A stretch of 64,000 nucleotides of DNA from Bradysia coprophila (GCF_014529535.1 NW_023503584.1:968190-1032189); one strand, 5' to 3'; shown: positions 1-12,140, counted from the first letter of the stretch. Numbers and translations: made by a program. Notes: a model not told the origin generated them from the letters alone.

Positions 1-3000
1 GGACTCTACATTTTTGTGTTGATGGAAAAGGAAAATCACCCAATTTTTATTACAACAAAAAAAAACATTTTTAACGGTTTGCACAGAACAAGGGAAACTT
101 TTCTTTCGTTTTGTTTTTATCGTACCTTTTGCAAATGTATATGAAACAAACAAAAAACAACTCTCGGCTAGATGAAACACATTGTTTACGAGTAGAATAT
201 TTATTTTAATAAAAAGTAAAATAGATTCGTGTGTACGATGCACATTAGTTTTCTTTTTTTTCACGAAATATAATGAGGAAAACAGAAGAAAATTGGTTAC
301 ACGTAAAATAGTTTGTTTGCTTTGCTTTTCTTCTTCAAATGTTTTTTCTTTCTTTCTTTCTTCATTTCATTCAACTTCTTGCGATTAACAATTCATTGAG
401 ACAGTGTGAATGTGTGTAAGCATTGCCAGTATCAAACACAAAGTAACATTTGTTAAAATAAAGTGAAAAATACAATTTTGACCAAATGCTACACTATGCT
501 CAAACATGTACTGGCTTCTCATTCGGCAATTGTCAGAATCGGTTCTTTGATGGTCAGAAACTTGAACTTGACACAAACTGATTTTTTTTTAAAAAATGAA
601 CTGAAAGTCTCTTCGATAGAAATTCAATTTTTTATTAAAAAAACAAAACACTGACGGCTAATCAACGTGGAATTAGATTTATATTTTGGAAGCAATTAGC
701 GACACAAAAATTAAAATTTGAACTGAAAACAAACGAAACTCTTTGGAAAAACCAATGTCTTGAGATTTGTTGCCACACTAACTTTTTTGTTCTTTTTTTT
801 CTTGAAAAAATTCAATAAATTTCGTAAACTTTGAATTTTTTCAGTTAAACAAAAAATTATTTTGTACGAACATTACGCACTAACTTGATTCCATTTTTCA
901 GGCTACACTACACCAAATATAGTAGACAATATTCTTCCTTAGATTAGAGCGAATTTTTTGCATTTTTTTCTTCATTTTTTTTTCGTTTTGTTTTTTTCAC
1001 ATCAAATAGTAGAATTACAATCACTTAAACTTAGCAAAGGTGAAATAGAAATTTGTTGCAAACAAAATTTACTTATTTCATTTGGATTTACAACACTTAC
1101 ATTGAACAAATTATACTTTTCTCATTTCATTTTTGTTTGTTTTTTATTTCATTTCTTCAATACGAGAATTTATTTAGCATATTCAGATGCACGAACACTC
1201 ACTGTGTTCACAAAATGTCGTTACGATTTTGTTGCCACAAACTTTTTAGATCATCAACGAAAATAGAATTGGATTTAACGTTTTGTCACCATGAAGTGGT
1301 TTCATTTCAGTGTCATGTAAGCGGCGAATCGACGATGGAGATCGACTTGTTCAGGGGTATTGTATTGCAGGACTAATTTTCCTATGTGAGTGCGGGACGC
1401 ACATTAGAGTTTAAGCGGATTATTTCCTCTACTTAAAGCTGTGTTTCTCTACGTAGACATTATTCCATGTTGTCACAATTGGCTTCGCTTTGTTGAATGA
1501 AATAGCGTTGGTATCTATGGTGCTATGAGGGAAAATGGATCTACTCGGGTGAATACCTCGCCCAAAGGCTCGGTAACACAATCACTTTCGTATCCATCAT
1601 TTCTCCCATAGAAACGAAAGATAGGATACTATTAAGAATAGTGTCTTGAGTAGAAAAGACGGTCGGTATAGGTTTGAATTGAAATCCGATATGTAACTGT
1701 TGACTGATGTGGGAGATGGAATCATACAGCAACGGGGAAAGACACCAGAATTCGAATAGTTACTCTTGATGGTGTTCTCCTCTTCAATATCATCCGGAGT
1801 GAGTCGAAATGCTCAATCCAACCAAAACAAAGAAGCAAAATTAACGACAAATTGATGTCGATTTCGATGTTCCTATCAAACTCGCGACCAGCGATCCTAC
1901 TAATGGTTAGAACTCTGCAGCAAGATCTTCTTGGTATTGGTCAACAACTGAACCCTGAAGCCGAACCATTTCTATTGTTTGTAAATCCCCAAGATCTTGC
2001 TGAAATTACTGAAGATTTTGCAGTCCGACCAGGACATTCATGTTTTTTTATCTGAATCAATGCAACTGAAATATCCCCTCTTCACTACGCTATTAAGACT
2101 GCTGCGTGTAGTAGAAGGACTGAGAATGTAAGGAATTGAGCTAGAAGAAAAAAGCTCCTAAGCCTGAGCCTGAAAAAGTGTCTGACAGTACCTACTGGAA
2201 GTAGACGAAACGACTGAACAAATTATTATTTTCCAAAACAATGTTACAGACGACTTGACATTTATTGGAATTTTAAGCGAAATTTGAACAATGATCATAG
2301 AAATTTCGGTCTTCGTCTTCCTGCTTCGGGTTCATAATTTAACTTTTTGTTTCTTACAATGCAGAAGTAATTAAAGTTGGACACTGAAACTCAAACAACT
2401 CCATCACATGTACAAACAAATTTGAACAGAACTTTTTCACTGCAAAACATTTCAATTTTCACTTGAAACTGTGAAACTTCATTCGATTGATTGATTTTTG
2501 TGTAATAGGAAAACAGCAAAAAAAAACATTAAAAAAATATTGGAAATCTTCGAAATAAAACACTTTAAACTTTCACAATGCTTTCGAATGTGCACTTTAA
2601 TTGCACAAAAAAACAAATAATTGAAAATAATTTCCATTCGGATTAAACTAACACTCAAAGGTCATCATCATTCAAATTAATTATCGTTGTAACAACTGAA
2701 TTAATTTAAAATTTTTTCTTTTTTAGAATTTCAAAACAAATTTCTCTACAAAATGGGTGAGGATGAGAAAAATAATTGATGTAGATAAATTTGTGGATGT
2801 ATAATAAAAATATACCTGTGCCATCTATAAGGGATTACTAGGTTTAACGTCGAGTGTAGCATTGACATTTTCTGAAAATTGAAAAAACGAAAAAAATGTT
2901 CGTAAAGATTGACGGATGATTGATGGGGTTTCATTAGAGTGCAATCGAGAATTGACCGCCTTAATGACGTCAATTTATAATTACTCATTCGATTAATGCC

Positions 3001-4089
3001 AGGCCAAGAAGTGGTAAAATATCAGTGAAAGTGAGGTACCAGGTATGGTCAGGTCATGCAAGCCTCAGATGAGAGTATACGGATTTTGCTTGTTTTAGCC
3101 TCGAAAGAACTCATTTCTAGTGACATAAATTCATGAAATGAAATTTCGCAACCTCACTAGGAGAAAGTATGAAAATTTTCAGGTTTCTTATCTGCCACAG
3201 CCAGAACAAAATCTTGGGAAGATTTTTTACTCAAGTCGATTTAAGGGACACACTTTTCCAGTACATACAGTGAGCTGGAAAAACATCATATCAAATTCAA
3301 GGCCTGGATTCCAAGCTACCAACAATAACTCTCGTGTTTCTGCTTTGAATATGTTCTCCATCTACTTGAGTTAACAGTCTTGGTAGCCAAATCTCTACTG
3401 ATCTGACCTCTGAAAATTTTCATAATTTACGTTTGTAAGGCAACTTTGGCTGGAGTCTGGAGAGCTAAAATTTTAGTTGAAATTTTCAGGAAAAATGGGT
3501 TCAATCGAGGTGGCAATTATATCATACATTCATACATATTCATCTGACTCATACTCTCGCCATACCAGGTCTTTTACTTTCATTGGTTATTTCATCAATG
3601 AATAAGTACAATCAAAGCTATGAAATAGTCAAAGTCAAAGCTCTTGTACGGTACGATCTTCTCGACTCATTTTAATCTTTTGTTGTCCTTCCGTATTTGG
3701 AAGTGAAAAGCGGCATACTTAGGCGGTCTATATAGCAAAGCGTCTATGTTTAAAAAACGAATGAAGTAAAAGATTTCCAATCAATTTCTTGAAAATGGAT
3801 CAAAAAAGAAGTAATAGATCCGATGGTCGAACTGCTGTTATGATTGCCGTCTGTGAAAGGTTGAATGATGAAGAGATTCATGGTAGTAGTGAAAATTCAC
3901 TCAGTATTAGAGTTCGGAAACGGAATCACCCTTTGCCATAGAAATCGCTTCCCTAACATGGGAATCAATTTTGCATAATCTAAATTTACTCAAGCGAGCC
4001 AGAGTCATTTTCCATACAAGAGCCTTAACTATTGATGCAACGAAATGTCAACAAGTAACTGTAAAATGTCCACTCACCCTATTAATTAT
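1..4089. other. AT-rich non-coding region, no supported gene
   Basis: Mostly A/T runs with no ORF that looks coding. A less AT-rich pocket lies around 1250-2150. Within it, 1852-2055 (+) can be read as a 67-residue ORF with a plausible C-terminal composition (NPQDLAEITEDFAV), but it has no recognisable domain and no splice-supported continuation. The start of the window may be UTR or intron of a neighbouring gene, which cannot be decided from sequence alone. Confidence 0.6.
3028..3585. repeat. Imperfect inverted repeat, possible degraded MITE
   Basis: The left end carries TGAAAGTGAGGTACCAGGTATGG-like sequence followed some 30 bases later by GAGAGTAT. The right end (about 3550-3585) is its approximate inverse: ATACTCTC, CCATACCAGGT, then ACTTTCA. 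Inside, GAAAATTTTCAG occurs near 3170 and its inverse CTGAAAATTTTC near 3411. The arms are gapped and no target-site duplication is clear. Confidence 0.3.
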
Positions 4090-4101
4090 GTGCACAACAG
4101 T

Positions 4102-6267
4102 TTAAACGGTTCCACCTCGCACGACCACAATAACCAAATGGTCCTCCTTCAGGCCATCCTCGCTCAAACTGCTACAGGTCTTCTTCAATAATTCAGTTGA
4201 GAATTCGCATGGTGGAAATGCGTACAACACACCGGTCGCTTCGGTCTCTTTGTTGAGCAATGAAATGACACCGGCGGCTTCTTTCTGCTTCAAATACGAT
4301 ACGAGATTTCGTAGTGGACGTGTCTGTACACTATCATCGTCAATAGTTATTGATGACGTCGATCCAGCCAATCCCAAAAATATCGCATGTGACGTTGACG
4401 TACTGATGCGCTTCTGAACGTCCTCCAATTTCGGTTGATCCAAGCGCAGTCGCTGAGTGATTCGTAGATGATGTTTTCCCTCTTCGTCTTTCATCAAACC
4501 GTCAACGATGTCCGGATCACCATCTGTGAAATGGAATTTGGCTGGGAATAGGGAACTTTTCAGAATTAGCGCCCCGGACCACAACGTCGAACATTTGCGT
4601 GCAATTTCTTGGAATGTGCGACAAGTACCGAGCACGCCAGTGCGTCTTAAAGATGAGTCTGAGTCCGAGTCGGGACTTCTTCGTCTTGGTGAACGTGATC
4701 GAGAACGTTCCACGCCAGGTCCACGTGATACTGATCGTCTAGCTCTGTGCGGTTCATATTCTAAAGATGTCGGTGCCGGACGTCTCCATTCTTCGCCACC
4801 AGCTGGCCGATGTGGTTCGTAATGATAAGCACCTCTGTAGGCACCACGACCTCTGTAACCACCTCTACCACGATATCCTCCACGTGGTACATATCCTTCG
4901 AAATGTGGATGTGGAGCATGATACTCCATTCCGTAGTCCGGAACATCTTCGTAGCCTGGTGGCCCAATGACTTTTGGTTTCGCTGGTTGTCCATTGGCCA
5001 AATCAGCAAAATCGATTCTCAAACGACGTTCAGGTCCTCCTAATGCGAAACCTCGCATCTCTTTAACTGCTTCTTGTGCAGCTTCAATAGTCTCGTACGT
5101 GATGTAAGCGCATGTGTCGCCTTTGTTGTACTCAATCTTCTTAATTGCGCCAAATCTATCGAATTCCCTTTCCAGTTGCGTCAATGATGTCCATGAGCCC
5201 AGACCGCCAACCCAAATTCGTGTTGCTGGTGTGGATTTTCCGTATCCAATTTTACATTGGAATTTGCCAATGTATTGACCCGACAATTCGACTTTAGCCC
5301 GGTGAGCCATGTCCAAATTTTGAAAGCGAACGAATGCAAATGCATTTCCCGTACCTGGAGGCGGACGCTTTATGTCAATGTCCTCACAAATGCCATACTT
5401 GCCGAAAATGCGACGTAATTCCTCGTCAGAAATGTTGACCTCTAAATTGCCGGCAAACAATGTTCTTGTTGCCATCGGATCATCTTCGGGAGATACGTGG
5501 TGTAGATAGTTCGGAAATTTGTCTTTCTTATTCTCATGTGGCGGAGCAACATGTCTCGGTACCATATGACGTGGTGGATAATGCGGATGATGCGGTGGAT
5601 GCATATGCGGCGGACCACGATGAATTGGTGGACCACGTGGCATATATTCATGGTGCATCATCGGTCTTGGATGATGATGGTGCATTGGTACCATTGGCGG
5701 TGCATAATATGGATCGATTGGTGGATGTCTACCACGATGATCAGGCGGCGGTGGATAATACATTCGTTCGTATTCGGGTGTCCTTGAACGCTCTCGATAC
5801 TTGTATTCCGGTTTGGCCGATTCATAAACCGGTTCAACTAATGCCACTTTGTCATACAACATGACCCTCGGTTTCGCGTGCTTTGCCTCTCTAGCATCTT
5901 CAGCCGTCCGGAAACAAACGTAGGCGACTCGTTCTTCCAAATCGTGCGAAATGCGAATACTGAAGTCACCGAAACGCTTGTACTCGCGATATAAAGTCTC
6001 CTTGATAAATTCATCGGAGGCTTTGTGGTGTATAGCGCTCACACACAACACCTTGTACGAGTGACTTCGTTCCGTCGATAGTCCTCGTGGAAGACGATAC
6101 TCTTCGCGATGCGGTGATATGTAACGTCCCCGAGGACTCGGTGATCTGGCTATGCGTCGCCGTAGCCGGTCCGGCGACATTCTATCATCAGCTTCGTCGT
6201 ATCTTCCCATGCTCGGTAATCCTCGTTTTGATCGTATCGGCGATTCACGCGATGCACTATGATGCAT
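4102..6267 (-). CDS. nito: Spenito, Spen-family RNA-binding protein (RBM15 orthologue)
   Basis: A complete 721-residue ORF without an intron, ATG at 6267 and TAA at 4104-4102. Domain order is diagnostic of the short Spen class: RRM1 about 72-147, RRM2 267-343 (RTLFAGNLEVNI, AFAFVRF), RRM3 349-421 (TRIWVGGLG, CAYITYET), a YRGRGG-type box 463-480, an RS-rich stretch 504-540, then a C-terminal SPOC domain 547-721 ending LVIVVVRGGTV. A His/Pro/Met-rich linker (170-245) separates RRM1 from RRM2. In flies and vertebrates Spenito/RBM15 is nuclear, part of the m6A writer complex, recruits it to RNA, and acts in Sex-lethal splicing and Wingless signalling. Length is a little under the fly protein. The SPOC end is complete, so the gene is probably functional. 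It is transcribed away from Mcm4. Confidence 0.96.
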   Translation of the reverse strand: MHHSASRESPIRSKRGLPSMGRYDEADDRMSPDRLRRRIARSPSPRGRYISPHREEYRLPRGLSTERSHSYKVLCVSAIHHKASDEFIKETLYREYKRFGDFSIRISHDLEERVAYVCFRTAEDAREAKHAKPRVMLYDKVALVEPVYESAKPEYKYRERSRTPEYERMYYPPPPDHRGRHPPIDPYYAPPMVPMHHHHPRPMMHHEYMPRGPPIHRGPPHMHPPHHPHYPPRHMVPRHVAPPHENKKDKFPNYLHHVSPEDDPMATRTLFAGNLEVNISDEELRRIFGKYGICEDIDIKRPPPGTGNAFAFVRFQNLDMAHRAKVELSGQYIGKFQCKIGYGKSTPATRIWVGGLGSWTSLTQLEREFDRFGAIKKIEYNKGDTCAYITYETIEAAQEAVKEMRGFALGGPERRLRIDFADLANGQPAKPKVIGPPGYEDVPDYGMEYHAPHPHFEGYVPRGGYRGRGGYRGRGAYRGAYHYEPHRPAGGEEWRRPAPTSLEYEPHRARRSVSRGPGVERSRSRSPRRRSPDSDSDSSLRRTGVLGTCRTFQEIARKCSTLWSGALILKSSLFPAKFHFTDGDPDIVDGLMKDEEGKHHLRITQRLRLDQPKLEDVQKRISTSTSHAIFLGLAGSTSSITIDDDSVQTRPLRNLVSYLKQKEAAGVISLLNKETEATGVLYAFPPCEFSTELLKKTCSSLSEDGLKEDHLVIVVVRGGTV

Positions 6268-6371
6268 ATCTAAACTGCTTACGTTCGTAATGAACTATTC
6301 CGTTCGCTTCGTTGATACCACTCAAAGACTGGTGTCAATGAAACTATATTGCTGTGTTGGTTTCGTCACCT
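6268..6371 (-). other. Probable nito 5' UTR exon with upstream splice acceptor
   Basis: Reading the minus strand, a good acceptor (CTTTGTTTCAG followed by GTGACG) lies with its AG at 6371-6370, 102 nt upstream of the nito ATG. No in-frame ATG lies between the acceptor and the chosen start. This suggests the coding exon is preceded by a non-coding first exon further right. I could not identify that exon. Confidence 0.4.
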
Positions 6372-6477
6372 GAAACAAAGAGAAAATACCGAATTGCTTA
6401 ATCGATCAGTACCCGAGTTCGACTATCGATTTCGATACATTGGTCATAGGAGAAAATCTATCGTTCAAATGGTGGTC

Positions 6478-6632
6478 CTTACCACCTAAATGTCAATTTT
6501 TGGCCTACACATTCTTAAAATTGATTTTTAATCGTGAAGCCATGATGGCACATTCATGCTGTTTCTGCTGGCTTCACGTATTAAAATCGATTTTAAGAAT
6601 GTGTAGGCCAAAAAGTGCATTTAAGTGGTAAG
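6478..6632. mobile_element. Foldback MITE, family A copy 1
   Basis: A near-complete palindrome of 155 bp. It opens CTTACCACCTAAATG and closes CATTTAAGTGGTAAG, with arms continuing through TTTTTGGCC and ACATTCTTAAAAT to a short loop. The core ACATTCTT-AAAT-GATTTTT-GAAGCCATGATGGC is shared with the element at 14594-14818, so this is a family rather than a chance hairpin. No clear target-site duplication. It lies between nito and Mcm4. Confidence 0.75.
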
Positions 6633-7779
6633 AATCAGAGTGGACAACTTTATTGAATTTGGTATTTTGGTGTCGGTTTCCATATCATAAAATGTGCTGA
6701 TGTCATCGAGTCTTACAATTAACTATTGTTCCGTACAACGATTCGCATGAACTGTTCGAAAAATGGTAAATATCAGTGAACCTGACGGTTTCCCTGATAA
6801 AGACATCATTTCTCGTTGAGCAATATGAGGACAAAGAGCGTGGGTAGGGCTATATCGTATTATATCTATGGCACGTACAAGAAAAGCGTCAATGTAGAAA
6901 CTAGCGATGACATTACGCTGCACACGGCCGAATTTCCTTTCGTTTCGAGAAAACTATCTCTTCACTCAAAATTCACTTTTGAAAGTCCAAGGGCGTAACT
7001 TTTTCACCATTTTACGCATTTTAATAGCAGAAAAAGATGGCCGCATATGGTTTGGAAAGTTTTCGGTTTTTCTAATGCGGCCATCCACTCCACATGAAAA
7101 AATTAGCATGTTTCTTACCATTCGTCGTATGTGCAGTTTTGGAACTGAATTGGTACTTTTAAGACGGTGCTTTTAAGATGTAAAAAAGAAATTTATTTCA
7201 CAATACGGTGGAATCACTTTACCCACTTTACACAATGAATGCGCGCATCAAATCGGACAGATTGAGTTGACGTCGATTTTATGAATGTGTTAGTATGTGG
7301 ATAGGTGGGATAGGTGCGGGAAATGCGTTCGCATGTCAAAAACGCCGACACCGCAACAACTCTTAATAAAATGAACGGATCTAAAACTAAATCTCTGTCG
7401 TTGACGTGCTGTTAGCACTGAAAATGTTAACGTAATAGGCGTAATAGGTAATAAGGTTTGTTCCAAAAACGATTTCTGTAATATGAAAATCAACACATAA
7501 ATAAGCATTTTGTGGAAACATCCACATTATAACTTACTATCAATAATTCTTCTGTTTTTGGTCTTTTGTTTAAGCGCTTGTTATTTCGATCTTTTGGAAT
7601 CTTTTTATGAGTTTGAAAATGTTTACGAGTTTAGCACTTAAATTAATACACTGTCTCACCACCCCTAACACACCAATGCGTAATTGTGATCTAATATTAA
7701 AGACTCTGGCAGAAACTGGCTTGGTACCGCATTTGCAACCAATCCATCCTTTTTTCCACCAACGTCAGTTGCTAAATCC
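6633..7779. other. Intergenic DNA between nito and Mcm4
   Basis: No supported gene, RNA or repeat. Short ORFs here lack coding character. The region may carry promoter elements of the divergent pair, but I see no motif I can defend. Confidence 0.5.
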
Positions 7780-8412
7780 AAAGTATACAAACACTGAAGG
7801 TAATGCAGACCCTCAACGGATCAGAGAAATTACGGATCCAAACTTTCAGGTGAATTCATTTTCGTATGTTGTCTAACTTAGACTTGTGCAACATTACCGC
7901 CCCAAATACCAAAGTATATAAACATACTGAAGGTAATGCGAATGCTCAGCGGATCACAAATTTTACGGAACCCAAGTTTCGGATGAATATAAGACTTGTT
8001 ATGTTGCTTGCGTGACGTTTGGCGTTTTAATGTTGGTAGAAATGTGTTGTTCTGCATACAATTTTTTGTGTTGAGTATAAGAATGCAACCTAACAAAGTG
8101 AATTTAACTAGTGGCCAACATGGTAAAAATTATATTCACCCGAAAGTAGGGTTCCGTGAGTTTTTGTGGATTTGCATTACCTTCAGTATGTTTATATGGT
8201 TTATATACTTTGCTAAATACTTCCAATTCAACACTAAATACAACTTGACGCAAACGAATTTTATGTGTGTGTGCAACATAACGCCGCTAAATCGTTCCAG
8301 ATTCAAAACTAGATGTAACTTGACGCAAACGAATTCAATACGTGTGTAACATGACGGAGCTAAAATTCACCTGAAAGTTTAAATCCGTGTGTAACTGCGG
8401 ATTTACATTACC
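7780..8412. repeat. Cluster of related repeats in both orientations
   Basis: Four related units of roughly 80 bp. Two are in plus orientation, starting near 7781 (CAAAGTATACAAACACTGAAGG) and 7911 (CAAAGTATATAAACATACTG). Two are inverted, about 8131-8215 and 8362-8412, the last interrupted by an inserted MITE and continuing after 8692. All carry CTGAAGGTAATGC or its inverse and end near a TTTC(A/G)GGTGAAT-type sequence. The middle pair forms a large inverted repeat around 7990-8130. Probably a degraded transposable element. Confidence 0.7.
8237..8365 (+). repeat. Two-copy tandem repeat, 75-bp period
   Basis: CTTGACGCAAACGAATT recurs at 8244 and 8319. Each copy is followed by a similar GTGTGTAACAT-ACG-GCTAAA segment. 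It is part of the repeat cluster upstream of Mcm4. Confidence 0.7.
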
Positions 8413-8684
8413 CAAGGTAAATATAGTGAGGAGGTAATACCATTCAGACGCGTGGCCTAGCACATAAGTTCGGTGCCAATGACATCTTTTTTTTTTAAAT
8501 GGTTGACTACGGTTTACTTGTATTTCACAAAAATATTATCGCTACCTCACAACAGATGGCCCGACTTTCTATTCCATTTTTTGCTTTCAACGAAGAGATG
8601 AGATGGCGTTTGTATCGAACTTTCGTGCCACCGCACATCTGATTCGGATATATATGGCATTACCTCCTCACTATATTTACCTTG
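8413..8684. mobile_element. hAT-like MITE with 8-bp target-site duplication
   Basis: A 272-bp element with nearly perfect terminal inverted repeats of about 28 bp (CAAGGTAAATATAGTGAGG at the left, inverse at the right). It is flanked by ACATTACC at 8405-8412 and again at 8685-8692. An 8-bp duplication with short TIRs is typical of hAT-superfamily non-autonomous elements. No coding capacity. The host repeat continues on either side, and a sister copy near 8173 shows the uninterrupted sequence. Confidence 0.85.
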
Positions 8685-8929
8685 ACATTACCTTCAGACT
8701 ATGATCACTTTTGCTTGAAGTGCTTTGACTCCAGTACTAAATGTACTAAATTCACACGAAATATTTTTGAGCAAAAAACGCAAAAAATAACGTTAATAAG
8801 TGAACGGACTGTGCGTGTTGTCAAAAATCCATTGTGTTCCCGCGCTTTTCATTGCTTCAGCGAATTGTGTATGTTTCAACAGAAACTTTAAATTTTTGTG
8901 TAAAATATCGAGGGAAAACTTAAGGAAAT

Positions 8930-11900
8930 ATGTCTAGTCCTCTAACGTCGCCGTCAGCACCATCGACTCGTCGAAATGGCAACGCAGCAGAAACTCCTCA
9001 GCGAAGTAACAAAATATTTAAAATACCGAAATTTCCTCCTCAACGTTGACCGTAAATTTTCGCAGGAAATGAAAATCTCCTCGAAGTCGATACGCCAATG
9101 CGGCCGCCTGATAACCGAAATCGACATCCGGATACCGAAAACTCCGAGGTCTTCAATGTGCCAACATCACCAGCCGTTCAACTAAATTCATCACAACAGC
9201 CCCAAACACCGCAAACATTCAGTAACATTGACCTAAGCTCACCGTTGAATTATGGCACACCGAGTTCAATGGGATCCGTTTTAACTCCACGATCGGGAAT
9301 TAGAGGCACTCCAGTTCGGGCTCGACCCGATATTCGCACTGATCGACGAATGCATCTGGTCAATGTGGCTTCGGATCCGGTAAGAGTGGATGCTTTTGAT
9401 GGCAATCATTGACACGTTTCTCACGTGTACTCTTTTCAGTTAGAACCAATAGCCGAAGCAGCATCCACGGATCCAGGCTCAGTTCCAGGTCCGCAACTAG
9501 TAATCTGGGGTACGAAAGTGGTTGTCAGTGAGTGCAAAGAGAAGTTCAAACAGTTCCTGATGCGTTACATTGATCCGGAAGCGCAGCAAGACGAAATTAC
9601 CGAAAATATGAATTTGAATGAGCCGCTGTACATGCAAAAACTGGAAGAAATTCATACGCTCGAAGAGCCATTCCTGAATGTCAACTGTTCGCATTTGAAA
9701 ACATTTGACGAAAATCTGTACCGCCAGTTGATCTCGTATCCGCAGGAAGTGATACCCACATTCGATATGGCCATCAATGAAAAGTATTTCGAATTGTATC
9801 CGGACTCACAATTGGAGCATCAGATACAGGTCCGACCATTCAATGCTGAGCACACGAAAAATATGCGCGCACTGAACCCGGAAGACATTGATCAACTGAT
9901 TACCATCAGTGGCATGGTGATTCGAACATCGAATATCATACCGGAAATGCGCGAGGCCTTCTTCAAATGTATCGTTTGCTCGTTCACCACGACTGTGGAA
10001 ATCGACCGGGGACGCATTCACGAGCCGACTCTATGTAAAACGGGAAATATTCTCCTCAAGCGAAATGTGTGTCCCTAAGTCGTTTTTCCGTTGCATTTCA
10101 GGTTCGAACTGTAACACAAACCACTGCTTCCAATTGGTACACAATCGATCGCAATTCACCGACAAGCAAATGGTCAAATTGCAAGAATCTCCCGACGATA
10201 TGGCTGCTGGACAAACACCACATAACGTCTTGCTATTCGCTCATAATGATTTGGTGGACAAGATTCAACCGGGTGATCGGTGTACGGTGACTGGTATTTA
10301 TCGAGCCATTCCAATTCAAGAGAATCCGCGTGCACGAAATGTTAAGGCGGTTTATCGCACGCACATTGATGTGGTGCATTTCCGGAAAGTTGACAACAAA
10401 CGGTTGTACGAGGAAGAAGAAGGGTGAGTGTTAGTCCTTCTCTTTCGTCTCCTTTATTCAGTCAGTTTGTTAAATGAAAAGCAGTCCTAGCATCAAGCAA
10501 CACGTCTGATCTGGGTCCTCAATGTTAAAAGTGACAGTCAAAATTGTCTAAATTTCACTTCCTTTCTGTCCCACAGCAAAGATCACATCTTTCCACCAGA
10601 ACGCATTGCATTATTGCGAATGCTGTCTCAAAAGCCGGATGTTTACGATCGTTTGGCTCGTGCTATCGCACCATCGATCTACGAAAACACCGACATCAAA
10701 AAAGGCATTCTGTTGCAACTGTTTGGCGGCACCAAGAAGACTCACGTCACATCTGGCCGACAGCATTTCCGTTCGGAATTGCATATTCTACTGTGCGGCG
10801 ATCCTGGTACATCTAAGTCCCAGTTACTGCAATACGTCTACAATTTGGTGCAACGTTCCCAGTACACGTCCGGTCGGGGATCATCAGCTGTGGGTCTGAC
10901 AGCCTATGTCACCAAAGATCCGGAAACAAGACAATTGGTTCTACAAACGGGCGCTCTGGTATTGGCCGACAATGGTGTTTGTTGTATCGACGAATTTGAT
11001 AAAATGAACGATGCCACACGGAGCGTGTTGCACGAAGTTATGGAACAACAAACACTCAGCATTGCCAAAGCGGGCATCATTTGCCAATTGAATGCTCGCA
11101 CAAGCATTCTGGCCGCTGCAAATCCAGCTGAATCGCAGTGGAATAAGAACAAAAACATCATCGACAACGTTCAACTGCCACACACACTCATGTCACGGTT
11201 CGATTTAATATTTCTGATTTTGGATCCGCAAGATGAAGTTTTCGATCGTCGGTTGGCATCGCATTTGGTGTCCTTGTATTACGCGACTCAGCAGGACGAG
11301 GACGATACTTTGTTTGTGAGTTGAATTGAATTCGAGATTTTCGGAATTTGAGTTTAACTAATCTGTAATGATGCTTTTCAGGACATGAGCGTGCTCAGAG
11401 ACTATCTGGCCTACGCCAAGGAACACGTTCATCCAGTCCTAACCGAAGAGGCCCAGCAGCGTTTGATTCAAGCCTACGTCGACATGAGAAAAATTGGTTC
11501 GGGACGTGGTCAGATATCGGCATACCCTCGCCAATTGGAAAGTTTAATTCGTTTGGCTGAAGCACACGCTAAAGTTCGGCTGAGCAATGACGTCGAAGTG
11601 CAAGATGTTGAAGAGGCATATCGGTAAGTCGTCAGAGAATGTTCACCGAACGAGGTATAATCTAATCGCAATCTCCATCGGATAGATTACATCGCGAAGC
11701 ATTGAAGCAGTCTGCTACCGATCCATTGTCGGGTAAAATTGATGTTGGAATTTTGACCACCGGCTTATCAACAGCGGCAAGGAAGAAACAAGCCGATTTG
11801 GTTGCTAGTATTAAGGACAATCTGAAGAAGAAGGGCAATACGCCGACAATTCCATGGCAGAAACTTTTCATGGAAATCAAAGAAAATTCACAGATCGTAA

Positions 11901-12140
11901 GTTTTGATTTTCGTTTTACTAGTTTTGTAATTAGACTGGGGTTGCTTCAATCGTGCAGTAAATTCTTTCAATGCTTTTTAAATTTCATTGCCGGTTGGGG
12001 AATTTTTTTTTATTTTTTTTTCTAATTTCCAGCTTATCACACGAGAACAATTTGAAGATGCACTGAAGATCATTCAGGATGACGGGGATATTGTTGTTAT
12101 GGGTAAAACTACCATTAGAATTTGTAAAAGTACCGATTAA
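8930..12140 (+). CDS. Mcm4: DNA replication licensing factor MCM4
   Basis: Eight coding exons: 8930-9005, 9066-9379, 9440-10034, 10102-10423, 10577-11315, 11382-11623, 11686-11896, 12033-12140. All junctions are GT-AG, phases agree throughout, and the sum is 2607 nt (868 residues plus stop), matching the family's usual length. The Drosophila orthologue is disc proliferation abnormal (dpa). The N-terminal 130 residues are rich in SP/TP sites as expected for CDK/DDK targets. The zinc finger is at about 307-332 (CIVC, later CSNC). The AAA+ core has Walker A GDPGTSKS at 510-517, Walker B CIDEF at 572-576 and arginine finger SRFD at 642-645. A winged-helix-like tail ends the protein. MCM4 is a subunit of the MCM2-7 ring that unwinds DNA at replication forks. 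All catalytic motifs are intact. Confidence 0.97.

Noticed and set aside
1852..2055. 67-residue plus-strand ORF with protein-like composition
   Set aside because: No domain, no supporting splice sites and stops in all frames around it; kept only as a note in the region entry.
4508..5864. Several plus-strand ORFs of 60-134 residues over nito
   Set aside because: Antisense shadows of the RRM, Arg/Ser and His/Pro-rich coding sequence.
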